Shown here: positions 38,830-53,334 of the stretch, one piece after another | Layout of the letters: every line of letters begins with the position of its first letter | Numbering within the stretch: the first letter of the stretch is position 1 | NCBI GenBank assembly: GCA_947179485.1 | Contig: OX359250.1 | Coordinates: forward strand, 2,005,661 to 2,069,660 | Reading direction: 5' to 3' | Source: Allacma fusca | Lineage: Eukaryota > Arthropoda > Collembola > Symphypleona > Sminthuridae | Length of the DNA stretch: 64,000 nt | Position numbers and translations under genes: made by a program | The notes under the pieces: model-generated | Database searches by the model: none | The model's input: the letters and a program-made list of their open reading frames with translations, nothing else | What the model was told of the DNA's origin: nothing

Positions 38830-41800
38830 ATAAGAGTTCCGTTGGAGAAGAATCAGTGCCGAGACGAAAGGCACAAACACAACTCTTCTGCGATTAGCGT
38901 AAAACACAAAAAACATTGGTTGAAACACGCGGAGACTTGGAGGTAAGATAGAGGTGAGTAATATAGCGTGGAAGCCTAAGAAGCTATGAGATACATAATA
39001 ACTGATGCATATGGATGGAAGATGCAGAATTTTTCAGTCCAATTAAGGGCGAAAATTGAAGGACAGTGATATTGCTGAAGGGTCATCTCTACGGTATTTT
39101 GATGGGAACTTTTTACATTTAATATTAAGGATTCACTCCTTTATTATTGCAATACAACCGCGTAATGATGTGGATAAAAAGTTCCCTACTATATTGTCTC
39201 TCTCAGTCACTCGACCATTTCCATAAAACTCTTCACAAGTGTTTTTACTGAATCATGTGCACATCAATAATAACGACAGACTCTATAAGAGGAGAGCAGG
39301 GAGATACTTTTGACGCGATAATAGCAGTGTGGAAGTTAGTAGTCGTAGTATTAACCATCAAAAATCCTGAGGTCACCACCCTTCCTATCCACCATCACAT
39401 CATCCTCCTTCAATCTGTCTCTCAAATATTACCTTCTCCAAAAATCCCTACCAACTTTTCAAACATCCAACTTCTGGGTAAATTGAGAAGGGTAAATTCT
39501 CAGCTTTCGAATATAAATCTGGACGTGAAATCTACAAGAACCGCACAAGTTCCTTTACAAAATATTTTATCCAATTAAAATCCAAATTCTCCCCTCTTGG
39601 TAAACCGTCCAGCCAACTTCGTTCACCCAACTAAACAGGATTCAGCTATCCCAGCTATCTTTCCTACACACACAATATATTGAGGTAATCTGTCCAAAAG
39701 TATTATAGTTTACAAATAATCCCAAACGTATCTATCTGTAATACTGTCGTCACTGCAATGAACATTTCAAGACCAATATTTCTGGAGGCAGTTCGTAAAT
39801 GAGTAATTCTAAAAAATACTGAGACTGCATTTGATTAGTGAAAAAATAATAGTTACATAATAATACTCATATGGCTTCCTAGCATTTATTGCAACTATTG
39901 CTTTCTTGTATTTAACGAATAAACTGACGGGTATCTAATTAGTAATAGATGCGAAAAGGCAGTCTGGATGGTGGAAGAAACTGAAATGAGTTGATGTAAA
40001 TAATTTGAGGATTTTATATTTGGAGTAGAGTCCAGATTTTACTTTTACTTGACAAAAGTGAAATAGTATACGTTTTTGAAGACAAAGCCAACTCGGGGAC
40101 TGAGTATTGACTTACGAGGAAGAGCAACGGTCCTTCCTTGGCAAACAAGAAGCATATTATATTTTGTGGACAGAATTGGAGCCCAGAAAAGTAGTGATTA
40201 TGTGAAGAAGTTTAAGGAGAGAAGGAAGATCACATATCTATCCCCTGAGAGAATATCTGAATAGCATATGTTGGAGGGATTCAAAGTTGACTAAATTACA
40301 CGAGATTGAAAAGGAGTTGAAGTGAGAGGAAAGGCGCTTGCACTCACTCTGGCCCTCTGATTATGAATGTGACTAACTACATGTGAAAACTTAAGGTTCG
40401 ACACTCTGGTAATCCGATAAGTCTACAACAATGACGACACATGAATTTTTCCCAACACTGCCCTCATAAATTCTTATATTATGATTATACAAGTATAATT
40501 ATTACTGGTATAGAGTCTGCACTTAGCGTATGGACAGGGACTGACTGAACCATGAAGAAAGAGTTGACTCGAGTTTTGGAGGGAAGAGGACTTATTAAAA
40601 CAGAGTATGTGCTAGGCATGGTGGTTAAGGAAACTCCAAATATACAGATTGTCAAGTATTTAGTAACAGTATTTTTATATTCCTTCACGTCTCTCTACTC
40701 ATTCCGTATCCATACATAATGACACAACTTAAAAATGATTACTAGTACATAGGGAAAATAATTCCAAGTTGGATTGGTAATGGTAGAAGGTAGGATTACT
40801 CAAATCAACGTACTTTTTTAACGCTCAAGAAGAAACTCCGACCAAGTTGTCTTGAACAAACTTCCAAAGTCTTTCTCACAGTAATATTTTTTTCCTGAAT
40901 CCGATCATGAATCTGTCATCAAGTTACACACACAAACCGCAAGTCATTTCGTATCACGAAATATACTCAAATATCCATGCAGTAATTGCATCCACACCTT
41001 GGCTTTTTCACCCGTAATTCTCCAAGTCTCATAAAATTTAATTATTTCACTTGAGATTCTCAAAGGAATTTTTCAATTTTAATTCTGGCACAGTCAGTTT
41101 TACCAATGACACTTGCTTTAAAATCCGGGAGGAATGCACATGAAATTTAATTCACTAGAAGTTCCACACAAGAAAATTGATTTTCAACTTGAACAACTCA
41201 CGTGATAAATTCAGAGGAACAAATTAGACAGCACACGCTGAGATGTCCTGGCAAAAATAGTATCAACTCAAACACCACAACGGGTCTGCACAGTTTGGGC
41301 AACAGTTCAGTTCTTGAGAGGAAGTAATCCTTTTACTATTAACGTCTTTGTAAAATATGAAGATAATCTTGCTATACAAGCAGCGGGAAAGAGTCTTATT
41401 AGTCATCAAAGTATTTTTGTTTCAATGAGAAATACCGTAGCAACTTTCGATAAGGGAACAAATTCAAACTGGAAATCAATTTGCTTGGAATGGTTGGAAA
41501 TGAGTTCCAAGTATTTTTCCCAACAAGTTCCTACTTACTCAGATGTAAGGATTTCTTGAATAATGGTTTTTTCTGGAATCAGCTGTTGTGATTAAATTTT
41601 GCGAAATAGGTGGAAACTGGGATATTTTCCGAAAGCACTGAAATGATATTTTCTCCAGGCTGTGATAATTGCTTGCTAAGAGCTGAAAAGGCAAAAGGTA
41701 AAAAAAGGCGACACGTCGGTATTGATGAGTGCACTCACGTGTAGTTTGCAATTATATTAGTAGAATGGTAGTAGTTGCTTGTTTGAAGTTTTGGTGGGCA

Positions 41801-43234
41801 GGGTTGACGTTGTGGTACCTTGTGAGGTGTATGTGTGGTCAGATCAGTGCTTGGATCAAAACTGAGAGGGGCCAAGAGGCAGGACAGGATGAGAGGACGT
41901 GGACACGGGTTCTCCTGGAGGCACCTTGCCTTTGGAAAATGTATAAGATTGATCTAAATGCTTCATATGTAACCCTTGCCTTCTCTTTCAACCCCATTCA
42001 CCCCCTCGCTATCTCACTCCTTGTCTCTCACTCCATCTTCAGCTACTAACCCTTTTATATACTATCTATATATTCCAAGTCTCCTCAACTCCTCATACGC
42101 AGACACAGGCCAAGTAATCACCTTCCACCGGCTTCATCAAATATCCCAGTAATATTATCATTTCTCCTCAGAATTTACCAAAGGATTCCTCTTGCTGTAG
42201 ACCACAGTAAGTGCACGGCTATTGAGTATACATGGCTACAGTCCATGTATATTTAGGCACATACATAATTACTCCTCTACAATATAGATAAACCATTCAC
42301 TTCGACTCCTTTGCTTCACCTCACTCTGCAGTCAAATCTGTAGCACAGACCCCGTACCAATATCAATCTCTCAGGTCTCCAATTCAAATTCTCTATACAA
42401 AATCTTTCCATTACCACACGCACCTTCCAGGCTTGACCCTTTGATGGATTCCCATTCCTATGTATCCACTATCCACACATACAGATACACATAGTTAGTT
42501 ATCCACTGTATGCATTCTACTTATGTTACTTTTCCCAATGTTTTTGCTCATCACATTCGTTCTGACCAGCGTATTATTACCTACACCTTACAATTCATTT
42601 TCTTACTCACACATTAAATACATACACTTAAAAACATACCGAATCTTCACCTATTTCCCCTCTCAGTCCCAACGCCAATCTCCCCGACCAACAATCACCC
42701 CACAAACACAGCAAAAATCTAACCAAATTTTCATCATCTTACCAATATTCTAATTATTACTGACGATGCTTTCCCTTATCAATTACATCTCTGGGAATTT
42801 CTGTAATAATTATTATTATATCTAGCTTCATTTTTTGTATGCATTGCAAATCCCTTTGACTCAGAGTATCTGCATGAATGATCTTATCAAACCTGCCCAA
42901 CCCTTCAATCCGCTTAACGACGATTTCATATTTGAGTCAGGAATTAACCGTCAACCATTGTTTCCTTGTCCGCTGGCAGTCTTGATGGGATTCCAAATTA
43001 TTCATCCATGGTAGAAAAATAAATTTAATGACACACTACCTTTATTCATAACATGTTTGCTTAAGTCACGGAATTTACATTCTTTATTCTTTTCTACCCC
43101 TTCTTCGGTTTTAACGTCAATTTTTTATAAGCTTTCCATGTCCTTCCTAAAAATCAGTCTTTCCAATAGACCTTTAAATAAGTAAAGGCCAACACAAAAA
43201 ATTATTCTTAAATCGCAACCACTTTTTTCATATA

Positions 43235-43310
43235 CAGTCGGCTGTCTCTGTAACTATTCTCCTTATAGCAACACTCTAGGAACCGCCCTCAAGTTTTTAC
43301 AGGTTAAATT
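43235..43310 (+). other. possible pogo/Tigger-like transposon end
   Basis: After TATA comes CAGTCGGCTGTCTCTGTAAC, followed by CTCCTTATAGCAACACTC. The CAGT start and repeated TCT-TATAACGA-like pattern recall pogo/jerky terminal repeats. I cannot find the opposite inverted end or a transposase, so this is tentative. Confidence 0.25.
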
Positions 43311-44114
43311 ATAGCACCCCGTTAGAAGGACACTTCCATTGCAACCTTAGATTTTTTATCCCCTCCCTGTATTTCCACAGACATTTTATATCAGTCAACT
43401 ATTGAAGCAACATATCTCAAGAAACATCAACAATTTGGGACAGACCGCTAAAACGTTTAATTTTGTCAGGTATGCAATGCTATGTATGTTCTAGCCATAT
43501 ACAATCATTTGTATTTTTTCAGTTGTAAAACTAAATTATCATGTGTAGCTTTTTGACTAATTACTTCACCTGAAATTTGTTGGAATCTTGACAAGACATT
43601 CCTTTATAACCACAGAAATGAATATAGAAAATGGTTATAGAGAGAGTGGACTGTAGACAACTTATGCTTGGTAGTATTTTGGAGGAGGTCCTGTATAGGT
43701 ATTTGTACATATCAAGAGAAATGAGAAGCTAATTTAGGTAAAATCTAAAAATGTAAAAAAACTGGAAGAGGCTGAAGGATGATGGTGTGCGTTGGAAAGG
43801 GTTTTCCATTTCAATGACTGTTCATAATGGGGAAATTGTGCTCGCAAGCCAAAAGACATTAACCCTGGTGCATTGTGAGGAGCGGCTGATGCTTTTGGTT
43901 CCGTTTAGGATAAATTGACACAAAGTCAACGCCGCTATGAAGAGTATGGATAAAAAAGGTAGCGGCTCATAATTCATTCAAAGGTTTTCCTTTTCGCTAC
44001 ATTTATTATGCAAACGTCGGGCTATGGTTGGCTCCAAGTATGATTATGATGAGCGGGATGGAAAATGTAGGTACACGCGTCGGACGGAACGCGTTACATG
44101 TACAAATTCCCTTG

Positions 44115-44146
44115 CATAAAAAGCCACATCTCTCTCGGCAGTCACA
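44115..44146 (+). promoter_or_regulatory. possible TATA plus initiator core promoter
   Basis: CATAAAAAG at 44115-44123 is followed, about 25 bp on, by GGCAGTCAC (44138-44146), which resembles an arthropod initiator. An ATG in fair context (CAAGATGAG) lies at 44218. It opens MRFMLVFF and then hits TGA, which looks like a cut-off signal peptide; it could be a short first exon, but no good donor precedes the stop. It may be chance. Confidence 0.25.
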
Positions 44147-47100
44147 GTAGAGCACACTTGCTACAGAGTACGGACGCTCTTCTCTGTACGTTCAGCACAC
44201 TTGTGTACAGTATCAAGATGAGATTCATGCTCGTGTTTTTTTGAGTGGTCCTTTTCTATGTATATTTGTATGTACATGGGAGGGATAGTCCCCACATAGA
44301 AAAAGAGTCGGCTGGGACAAAACGAGGGAGACGAGGGTTCTGCCGTGCAGTGAACACACGAGTGCCTCATACAAAGTCTTTGTATGCACGGGCTAAAAGG
44401 AGAGGCAAGTGAAAAAGCGTGGCAAAAAGTGTCGTAAAAACGAGGATGATATAAATGTCTCATTGTTTGAGCGGATGTGCCACAACTCCTAAGACTCTTC
44501 CACATTTCATCATTAGCATCCCTCTCAGACATGGGAGGCTGCTCACATCTCCTGCTCACTCATCTGTATCATTCACACAAGTCACTTAATCTCTTGTTAA
44601 CTGGTGAAAGCAGAGAAAGGCCTTAATAGCCTCATTAACCACATCCTGCAACACCTCCCTCATTAATGTACATATTACGTATTCCTTCAACTTTTCCACA
44701 TCTCCCTTTCCTTCCTTCAACCTTCCACCCATTACTCACCACTCCGCATTCTCATTCTAATCCTAAGTCAATTATCAGCAACACTCTCAAAAATCAACTA
44801 CAAAATCCACACCTAATTATTTTTCAATTCAATCTTATTTTACTGAAACCAAATGATGCGTGACCCAAATGTGACTCCAGAATGATAGCACACTCTTCTC
44901 GAACCGATCCCTTTCTGTCAATTGAACCTTTCGTAAAACAAATCAGATTGAGAGCAAGGAATAGCTTCTCTAGTTACCTCCACATTTTCCGCATTGTATA
45001 ATATTTTAATTTGTAGAAATACGTCACCCAAAACAAACTGAATAATTCATTATCCACTGCCTGAACTTGAATGTAAAATATCCCTTTACGTTGTGCAGGG
45101 GTAAAAAAGTTGAACTTTAAAAATTCTCATTTAACCTGTTCAATGTTTATCTTGTCTGCTGTGCGGCCAACCATATCAACCCTCTATGATGTGGGAATTC
45201 GGATAAAAATGAAAAACTTGAAGTCATTCAACTTGAATGACAAATAATTATACCAATTCCAGTGACAACCTATAGTATCAGCGCATCCAAAACAACTCAC
45301 ATGACATGTGTACCCATGTAATGACATTTGTAGAGTCCATGGCTATGGCAAGATATGAGTGCAGTGTCGCAAATTACGTCGATCCTGTTTAGACAGCAAT
45401 TCTACAACAGAATCTATCAATAATTGGCCTAAAATGACCATTTTTAAGAAGTAAATGAAGAAAAAATAAATAACTGTCACTTTGGAAGCCTGCCAGCCAA
45501 ATTTTAATATCTTTAACCAGAAAACACTTCTTTCTTCTTCTGACATTATTTGTGCCATACTCGCAACATCCCGTTAGCGTATTAATGGATATTCCTCATC
45601 GTACAAACTATAGATATTTGCACCGGTAATCTTTGGCGCTCCACATGGCTATCGCTCACTCAAGACATTATCAAGAATTACACTGTCGTGACATAGTTTG
45701 ACACTTGACAGTCACCTCTCAGCCCTAAATAAGCAACGTATTGGAAACTCCTGTATGCTCCTCCATATACTTTGCATCTTTCAATTCCCATCGAACGGGG
45801 AAAAATCAACGCAAAAACTTCAAAAAATGAAGAACATTATTAAAGGTCATCAAATCAGGACGGAGATTTTCCCAAGCCCAACACGTTTCAAGGTGGAAAA
45901 ATATAAATTCACAAGTTCAAATGCGAGGGAAATTCATTGTAAGTTGACTACGATTGTTAATATTGTATATGAAATTATTAGATTGTTCGGACCATATACA
46001 AATACCAACCGAACTCATAGTGCCTTTGACAAAGTAAAATATCCTTACAAGTGTATCAAGTTGTTCTCTTACATTTAGCAACGCTACCGGATGCTTTAAG
46101 TTTTCTGTCACATTGCATTGTCAGAGCTGAAAATGCCTAAAGGAGAATGGAAGAAGACATGAAGGAATGTAAATTGCGGCATGGAGTAGTGTCGGGTGAC
46201 ACCTTTCAATCGGACAGATTCACTCAACCCTTTCGCACAAATTTATTCTTAGATTTCAAAATCCGTCACGTCACCAGGAGACATTGAGTGTCTACTTATT
46301 GTACTTATACGAACCTTCCTTTGAGTAGACGTATTTACAAAAGAGACCGGACTGGTACAAACCTACACTCTTCCTCCAAAATCAAATGACCAACATTTCC
46401 ATACAATAGAAATATAAACTTGGAGAGTGTTGATCCGTAATGAAATATTTAGTATGAAATAAAAAGTAGAATAGAAGTATCTCTTGCTCTTGCTACATTC
46501 GTCACGGATCTCTCGCATATCTCTTTGCTATGTGCATGCAATAAATGCTATAGAATGTGTAAAATGTGTAAGGAGTGCATAAGAAACGCTCGTAAAACTT
46601 GCGTATTTTTTACTAAAGGATGATGTGCAAACAATTTGTGTCTATTGATAGTCTTTGAACAATAGTGGAGAGGATTTTCCAAGTTAGACAATGCGCAGTA
46701 CAAATTTCCAAAGTTAGGTTTGATTAAAACAAGTTATAAAATTCCAGGTGTAGACATGTATGCAGGGAGCAGTTGAGATTAGAAGCAAAAGAAAACCGTG
46801 CGAATGAAAAAAGTCTAGTTCTGTTCCCATTCTTTTTTCAGTGACTTCTAGATTCTTAACATCATCAGACAATTACTGCGCGGGGAATAAAAATTAATCA
46901 CCTTCATAATTAAAACAAATGAGAGCGTACCACATTAGGATTGCCTCTAAAGTCTCCCCAGAGCTGTAGGTACAATCACTAATTGGGTTTCATAATTAAA
47001 ATTAAAAATTGAGTACTCACACTATGGCAAAGAAACTACTACCGAGGCTTGAAACTATCAGGGAAACTTGACCACAATGCCTCACAAAAACAAATATTCA

Positions 47101-48038
47101 TTATGTATTACTCGAATTAAAAGTCCTACTTCCTACATGTTTTTCCAAGGGATGGCATTGGATCCTCATAATTGCCATTCTGTTTCCATAAGACTGTGAA
47201 AGACGGGAGAATTTGTTGCGAAATTTTCTCCTAACGCACCAAGTTACCAACCAAAGCCAGCATACAAATTGAAAGTAGAACTCCCATAGAGTCTAGCACT
47301 GTGCCTAAGGCAAGCGTAATACGCATAATAATTGTCATAATGAAAACAATAGTAATACAAATAATTATTGTAATCGCTATTGAAGGAACTGAAAGGTACT
47401 CCAAGTCTATTTGTACTGTCGAACTCAATGTCAACATTTTTCTGGAAGTACGAGGGGAACCGTGAAGCCTATCCTCTGTCTAGCAAAGTTCATAGTAATG
47501 CTTAAATTTCAAGACTATCTTACCCCAAATCATTATCATTAATATGAAGTAGATGCTTGTAAGGTGAGTTGGGAGTTGAGAAACATGCTACTTAACATAC
47601 AATCTCTTTTGGAGTTATGCTTTGCTTCTGTAGACGATGGGAAGAACTTAGGACTTGTTCCAGCACGAGTCCAATAATTAATTAGACTGTAGACTCTTCA
47701 CTCAACTTACTTAACCATGGTAATGTGAAAACAAGCAAATTTCCTTTTTCCAAGTCGTAATAGATTTCAATCAGCACGTTTTATTCCCCGAGGTTTTCTC
47801 AGTGCTCAGAAAGTTAGTCAAGGCTTTCTCATCCTATTGGTTGACTCTTGTTTATATTTAACCATCTATCCGTATTATTCGTATGCACATACACATAGTT
47901 CCTATGTCCATTATTTACCAAGTGCTCAAGCCAAGTTGGACTCTTAGCAGAAGCCATAAATATACCTCTAATTCACTTATAATTACGTATATCTATGTAC
48001 ACGCATTTGACAATTTAAATTTGATGTTGTTGAGAGAA

Positions 48039-48063
48039 CTCTCATTGAATCATTCAATGAGAG
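48039..48063. repeat. perfect 12-bp-stem hairpin
   Basis: CTCTCATTGAAT - C - ATTCAATGAGAG. The single-base loop makes it a near-perfect palindrome rather than a typical RNA hairpin. Confidence 0.8.
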
Positions 48064-49433
48064 AGTTAGTACACACACATTTTCATTTGAATGTGTGAGT
48101 AAAGAGTAATTAATGTTGAAATCAAGTGATAATTTGTGGTCATATTAGAAAGAGGAAAATGTGTAGAAATTATACAGGAGTCATTTCATGTTTCCATCCA
48201 CAGCTCCACGTCCTTACATAACCCACAAAGTCTTCTACAACAGACATGCATAGCCTTTACCTAACAATTAATTCAATTCAAAATTAATCTCCTTCACTCA
48301 ATTTACCTTATCTTAATTTCAAACAAACTTTCATAAAAACTTCATTAAAATCATAACTGTCTCCTTACAGCTCTTATTCTAATGCAATTCAACATATTTT
48401 CATATGCAGTTGTGACTAGATCGTATTCGAAAATTGTAAATCTGCTCCTTACACTTAAAACACAATAATTATCTTTAATACAATTTTTAAAACCTCCTCG
48501 TTTATACGAATGCACATGTCTTTGCTTTGAGTGGAAAATGTTTACCTAAAGTTTATAATATTTACTTCCATTCCAGTTAAAAATGGATCTCCATTCAGTG
48601 TCGTTATGTTCCGGAAGTGATTACTATTATTATTCTTACTTTGGAGCAGACGGAGGTGATTGAAAGTATGAGAATTGAAATGGATGTGAGGACCCCGAAT
48701 GGAAAATGTAGTAGCGTGGGTGTGAGCCTTGGGCTTCCCAAAGGATTTATGATATTAAACCCTTATTTCATATGTGCTTGAGAAGGTGGGAGACGTTTCT
48801 ACGTAAAGATCAGCAACCTCAGTCACAATGTTTCAGAGGAATGAGAAATAAGATGAGGATCAGTAACAGTTTCAAAAATACTATTAGACGTACGTAACCC
48901 CTACCTATGTTGGCTCATACACACCTTAAACTCTAGAGATAGAGAATCCAGCGACATGGTTTCCTTCGGGGGTTCATGCAGAGCAAAAATACATTTATTA
49001 CACGGAAATCAAGATTCCACAACTCCATTGGTTACAGTGCTCATCAGAAAATGCTTCTATTCCTTACACAATTAGGACTTGAAAATACTTGTCCGTGTAG
49101 AAATAGTGTAGATGCGAAACATGACCTACATTTAACCAACTTACACAAAATGGAACGTAAAGATTAAATGCATCTGGGGTTACTTGTTCCACGTAAATAG
49201 TAAATAAAGGTAGCTTGAGGATACATGGTGTTGGAAGTGAACTGGACAGACAGGAGCAGACTTTTTACGAGAGCATGTAACGCATGTTGGTGTAGACTAG
49301 AATTGAACTCATGGAATGTACGCGGAGGTTGAATTGGATTTAATGAGAATATTTCACGCTGTCCGAAGGTAATCCAAATGGAATAGTATGATCCAGACGA
49401 GATCTTCATTCATGCTGCTGTGGCTTGAGTATG

Positions 49434-49473
49434 GGAGAGAGTGCGAGAGAGTGCGAGAGTGCGAGAGTGCGAG
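49434..49473 (+). repeat. degenerate GAGAGTGC repeat
   Basis: GAGAGAGTGC and GAGAGTGC units, about four to five copies, in the upstream region. Confidence 0.85.
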
Positions 49474-51180
49474 TCTGAATGGTTAAAATGCGTCCAAACC
49501 GAATCTCAAACAAAAAACCTAGAACTGCCTTGACGAGATCATGAATACGAGCCTTCTAAAGGATGTAACTAAAAACTTGAGCTATTTGCGTGCTCTCTGC
49601 TCCCTGCGTGCCTTACGCATTTCATAATGTTGAAAATGTAGACGAGTCATAGGGAGATTACCCCTTGGTAAGGTAACATAGGAACGGTCGAACTTGATAT
49701 AAACGCGTCGGGACATGTTTGGTAGCTGTGTATGTAAAGCACTGCTGTAGGAACAGGGACACAACAATTTGAGGAAGACAATTATATGAGAGGAATTCAT
49801 ATGATGAATCTCTTGCCTACGTATGTATCCATAACCACACACATAATTACATATATTTATGCATATAAGGAAGAGTGTTCGTATCAATATCAACGAGGTT
49901 TCTCTCCATTCTCAGAAGGTGTATCTTCCTTTATCTCGTCGGCCCTGCAAACAAAATCTCGGTAATAAACCAAAGAAGCTTACATAATAAATCCTTTAGG
50001 AAGCGTGGAAGGCTGGAATGGAACTACACAGGTGAGGAGATGTGAGAGTATGCAAATGAGGGCGCAAACATAAAAATCTTATCAATAGCAAAAGGGGAGC
50101 TGAGAATAGACTCCGGGGTGATTTCCACAACTTTCCCATGAAATCCAAGTAGATGACCGCTCCAAAAACTGACCCTCTTTCTCTAGACCTTTCAAATGTC
50201 TTGTAAATACCAAGTACATGCTTCAACTTATTCTTTATTCCCAGTCTCTATACAATCTCACCCTTGCTCTTTGTCATGCCCTTAGCCATAATAGCATGGG
50301 ATCGCATACTAAAGTCCACTTCCATCCCACAATACATGTACAATACATATCGGCAGTAAACACACAAAATTATCTGGATGCATCGTCCATTCAAACCAAA
50401 ATCATCTCCAAGTAGTTTCCTAAATTCAAAATCATCTACATCCATGCTCTGCATTTCAATCCTTATTATTTTTACTTTCATCCAAAACGCATCTAGATCA
50501 TTTTCCCTCTTCACCCACCATCTAAGTATGACCAGTGTCCGGGACATCACAGTGTCAGAAAAATTCCGGAAATTGAAAGAATGTATAAATCCTTACTTTC
50601 CTTCGTCTATAAGATAAGATGCGCGTAATTTGGATATAGCCCCATACAACGAATATAAGCATAGGCAGTGATAGTGTGAGCAAGACTATACCCAGAGTAA
50701 TGTGGAACCACGTCTACTGATACGCATACAGGTATCCTTTCCACACCAAGGAATAGATACGTAACTAACGATTTCCATGTGTCCCTCCCGAGGATTCTGC
50801 TAAACATTGGACGTACCACGAACCATGTCTGCTTAATAAAACACTTGTGTCTTTTTCTTCTGTGAGACTTCAGCTGCCCTTTCGACCATCCACAGGTAAC
50901 CAATGAATCTGTAGCCTCATAAAGCGTAATTTTTACAAACTCATCTCCCTATACAAATCTTGTGCAACACCCTACAGATCATGTCCCACAAACTCACGTA
51001 TGCAAACAAATAATCCCCGTAATATATTTTCCTTCAGTTTCAGTCACATTGCAAACAACAAATCATGGAAGAAAACGCTCCAAGGTCGGCATCCCTAAAT
51101 AATCCCCGCTTGATCCTTCCCCCAGAATCATTTCCCACCCAAACCAAGCACTTCCAACTTTCCAACATCACGATTTCCTT

Positions 51181-51480
51181 TCAGCATAACACACAAAATC
51201 CTTAAAAAAATAATGCTAAAAAGTAACAATAATATTATTAACAAAAACAATTTTAGTAACTTGTAATAGTAAAATTTACAAAAATAATACTAATAATTTT
51301 ATACTAATAATTAGTTATAAAATAATAACAAAAATAAAATGGAAAAAAGACAGGTTTATATTCAGTAGCAGTAAGAATAATAATTAGAACATAAATTGTA
51401 TTAATAATAAAATTGGTAATGACAACAGAAATAATACCAATCATTTATAATTACTACTTTGTAGTAATCAAATTTAATTG
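51181..51480. repeat. AT-rich low-complexity block
   Basis: Dominated by AATAAT, AAAATAA and TAATAATTTTA strings. No gene signal. Confidence 0.7.
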
Positions 51481-53298
51481 ATAAGAAACGGATTGTACTA
51501 CTTCTGACTTAGAAGCAGAACCAATGAAGTCTTTGATTATATAGATTTTCTAGTCAATCGTCTTAGTTTTAAAACCATAAATTAATCAGAACCCTGAAAT
51601 GTCTACAATGAGAGAGAAAAAAAATTCTCGAATAGAATTTCCGCTTTTCCGTATTCCCCATTTTTTTCTGTGTCAAAAAGTCCGCAAGCTGAATAAAAAT
51701 AAGACGGTTTCTTGTCTTGTCTTACGTGTAAGGAAGGGTGGTGGCAAAATCGTTGTGAAGTGAGGATTTTTGAAGTGTGTGGACGTGAGAGAGGAAGTTT
51801 ACATATATCGGTATAAGGGACCCGTAAACGTTTAAAGTTTTTCATTGGGATTGTGAAAACAAAGTGGAATTGAATTGGATCTTCCATGTAAAGTTACGAG
51901 AATACAGAGTGGACGGAGATGAATGAAGCTAATATTGCCTTCTAGAGTTTGATGGTAAAATAATGGAATATGTAATATTTGTAAATGGGGAGCTTCCAGT
52001 TTGGACGCATATGAGATGTGCGTGCTGTGATTGTGAAAAACCAGGTTATTAAGCCTCTTTTGAAATTCATGTATTTACTACTCCAGTGATTGCCAGAGTG
52101 GAAGTAACAGTTTTTATTTTTCTTCGTAACCCATGCACATATGTATCTATGTATGAGTAAATTATTTGAGAAGAAGGAATACTCCACAGTATGAGTAAAT
52201 AAATACTTTAATTTTTTCCTGCGCTCTCAACACTTCTAGTGCAGACGCCTTTGGGTTAGGGTTAGATGGGAACATTAGTGAAGGAGAACAATAAGGAAAG
52301 TTTACTTCTTCAATCAGCTTCTATATAACGTAGCCTACATGTAACCTACACGTAGAGTATTACAATAATTATTCTCCTGTAGCTCCTTGAAAACTCTTAA
52401 GCATCTGTGCCATTAACAAGAGAAAAAGTTGCATTTTATTTGCTAACTTATTGCACAACAATTGCTCCTCCTGTCCCTAAAAGCTTCTTAAGATTCTATA
52501 GACTCACTTTTGTCAACTACAAATATCTACTATACACTACAAGTGATACTCTATATGCTCTACAATGTAGCATATGCAAATGTAACTGATAGCACGAACA
52601 ATTCACCTTTTTTCTCACATTGCTCCATCCTCTATACGTACAGATAGAAAGATAGGATTTTCCCTTTGTTTGATAACGTACATTGATTCTTAGCTTTATT
52701 GATTGGAATTGATTCTTGTCATTGAAATTATACACGATTGCACTACCGAGTGTAAAATATTATTGACTCAGAATGTTTTCCCAAGGAATTAATAGCATAT
52801 GAATGTTTGAATCTAGGGATCCTACTTGAGTGCTAGCCAACAACAAGTTGATTCTCTTGGATGATATAAAGTGTGTGTTAGAGATTAGAGCGATGCCCAT
52901 CGCCTATACAGATAGTCTGCACAGGGCTGAAAATCACTAATATGATGATACGAGATCTTCACACACGCAGACCAACCTTATAATTACGTATCATTTATGT
53001 ACATACATATTTATCATACGTATCTACCAAAGTGGAGGTAAATTGCTCAGTTCTAATAAAAATGTCATGTCAAGTATTTAGCCTCGTACATCAACTCACA
53101 TCTGAATTCTCAATCAGACCACGCACACTACCAATTTATAATGGCAAGTGCAATACAGAGTGATAATGCAACTCATCCCACCAACAAGTGTCAAGATATC
53201 TCTGCAAACAATTGCACAATTCTGGTCACATAACTGTCTCTCATCTCCTATCCCCTCCGGTCATCCCAAATCAGAGTCAAGCACAATCATAGTAGTCG

Positions 53299-53334
53299 TA
53301 ATGTACCTAATGTACCTAATGTACCTAATGCACC
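53299..53334 (+). repeat. 9-bp minisatellite, 4 units
   Basis: Three TAATGTACC and one TAATGCACC. It differs by one base from TAATGTGCC, a rotation of the unit at 19969-20058. Confidence 0.93.

Noticed and set aside
44161..44559. 132-codon minus-strand open frame with several Cys and His residues
   Set aside because: The Cys/His spacing fits no zinc-finger pattern I know. It lies opposite the candidate promoter region and has no splice or family support.
52250..52266. GGGTTAGGGTTAG as interstitial telomeric repeat
   Set aside because: Only two units; too short to distinguish from chance.
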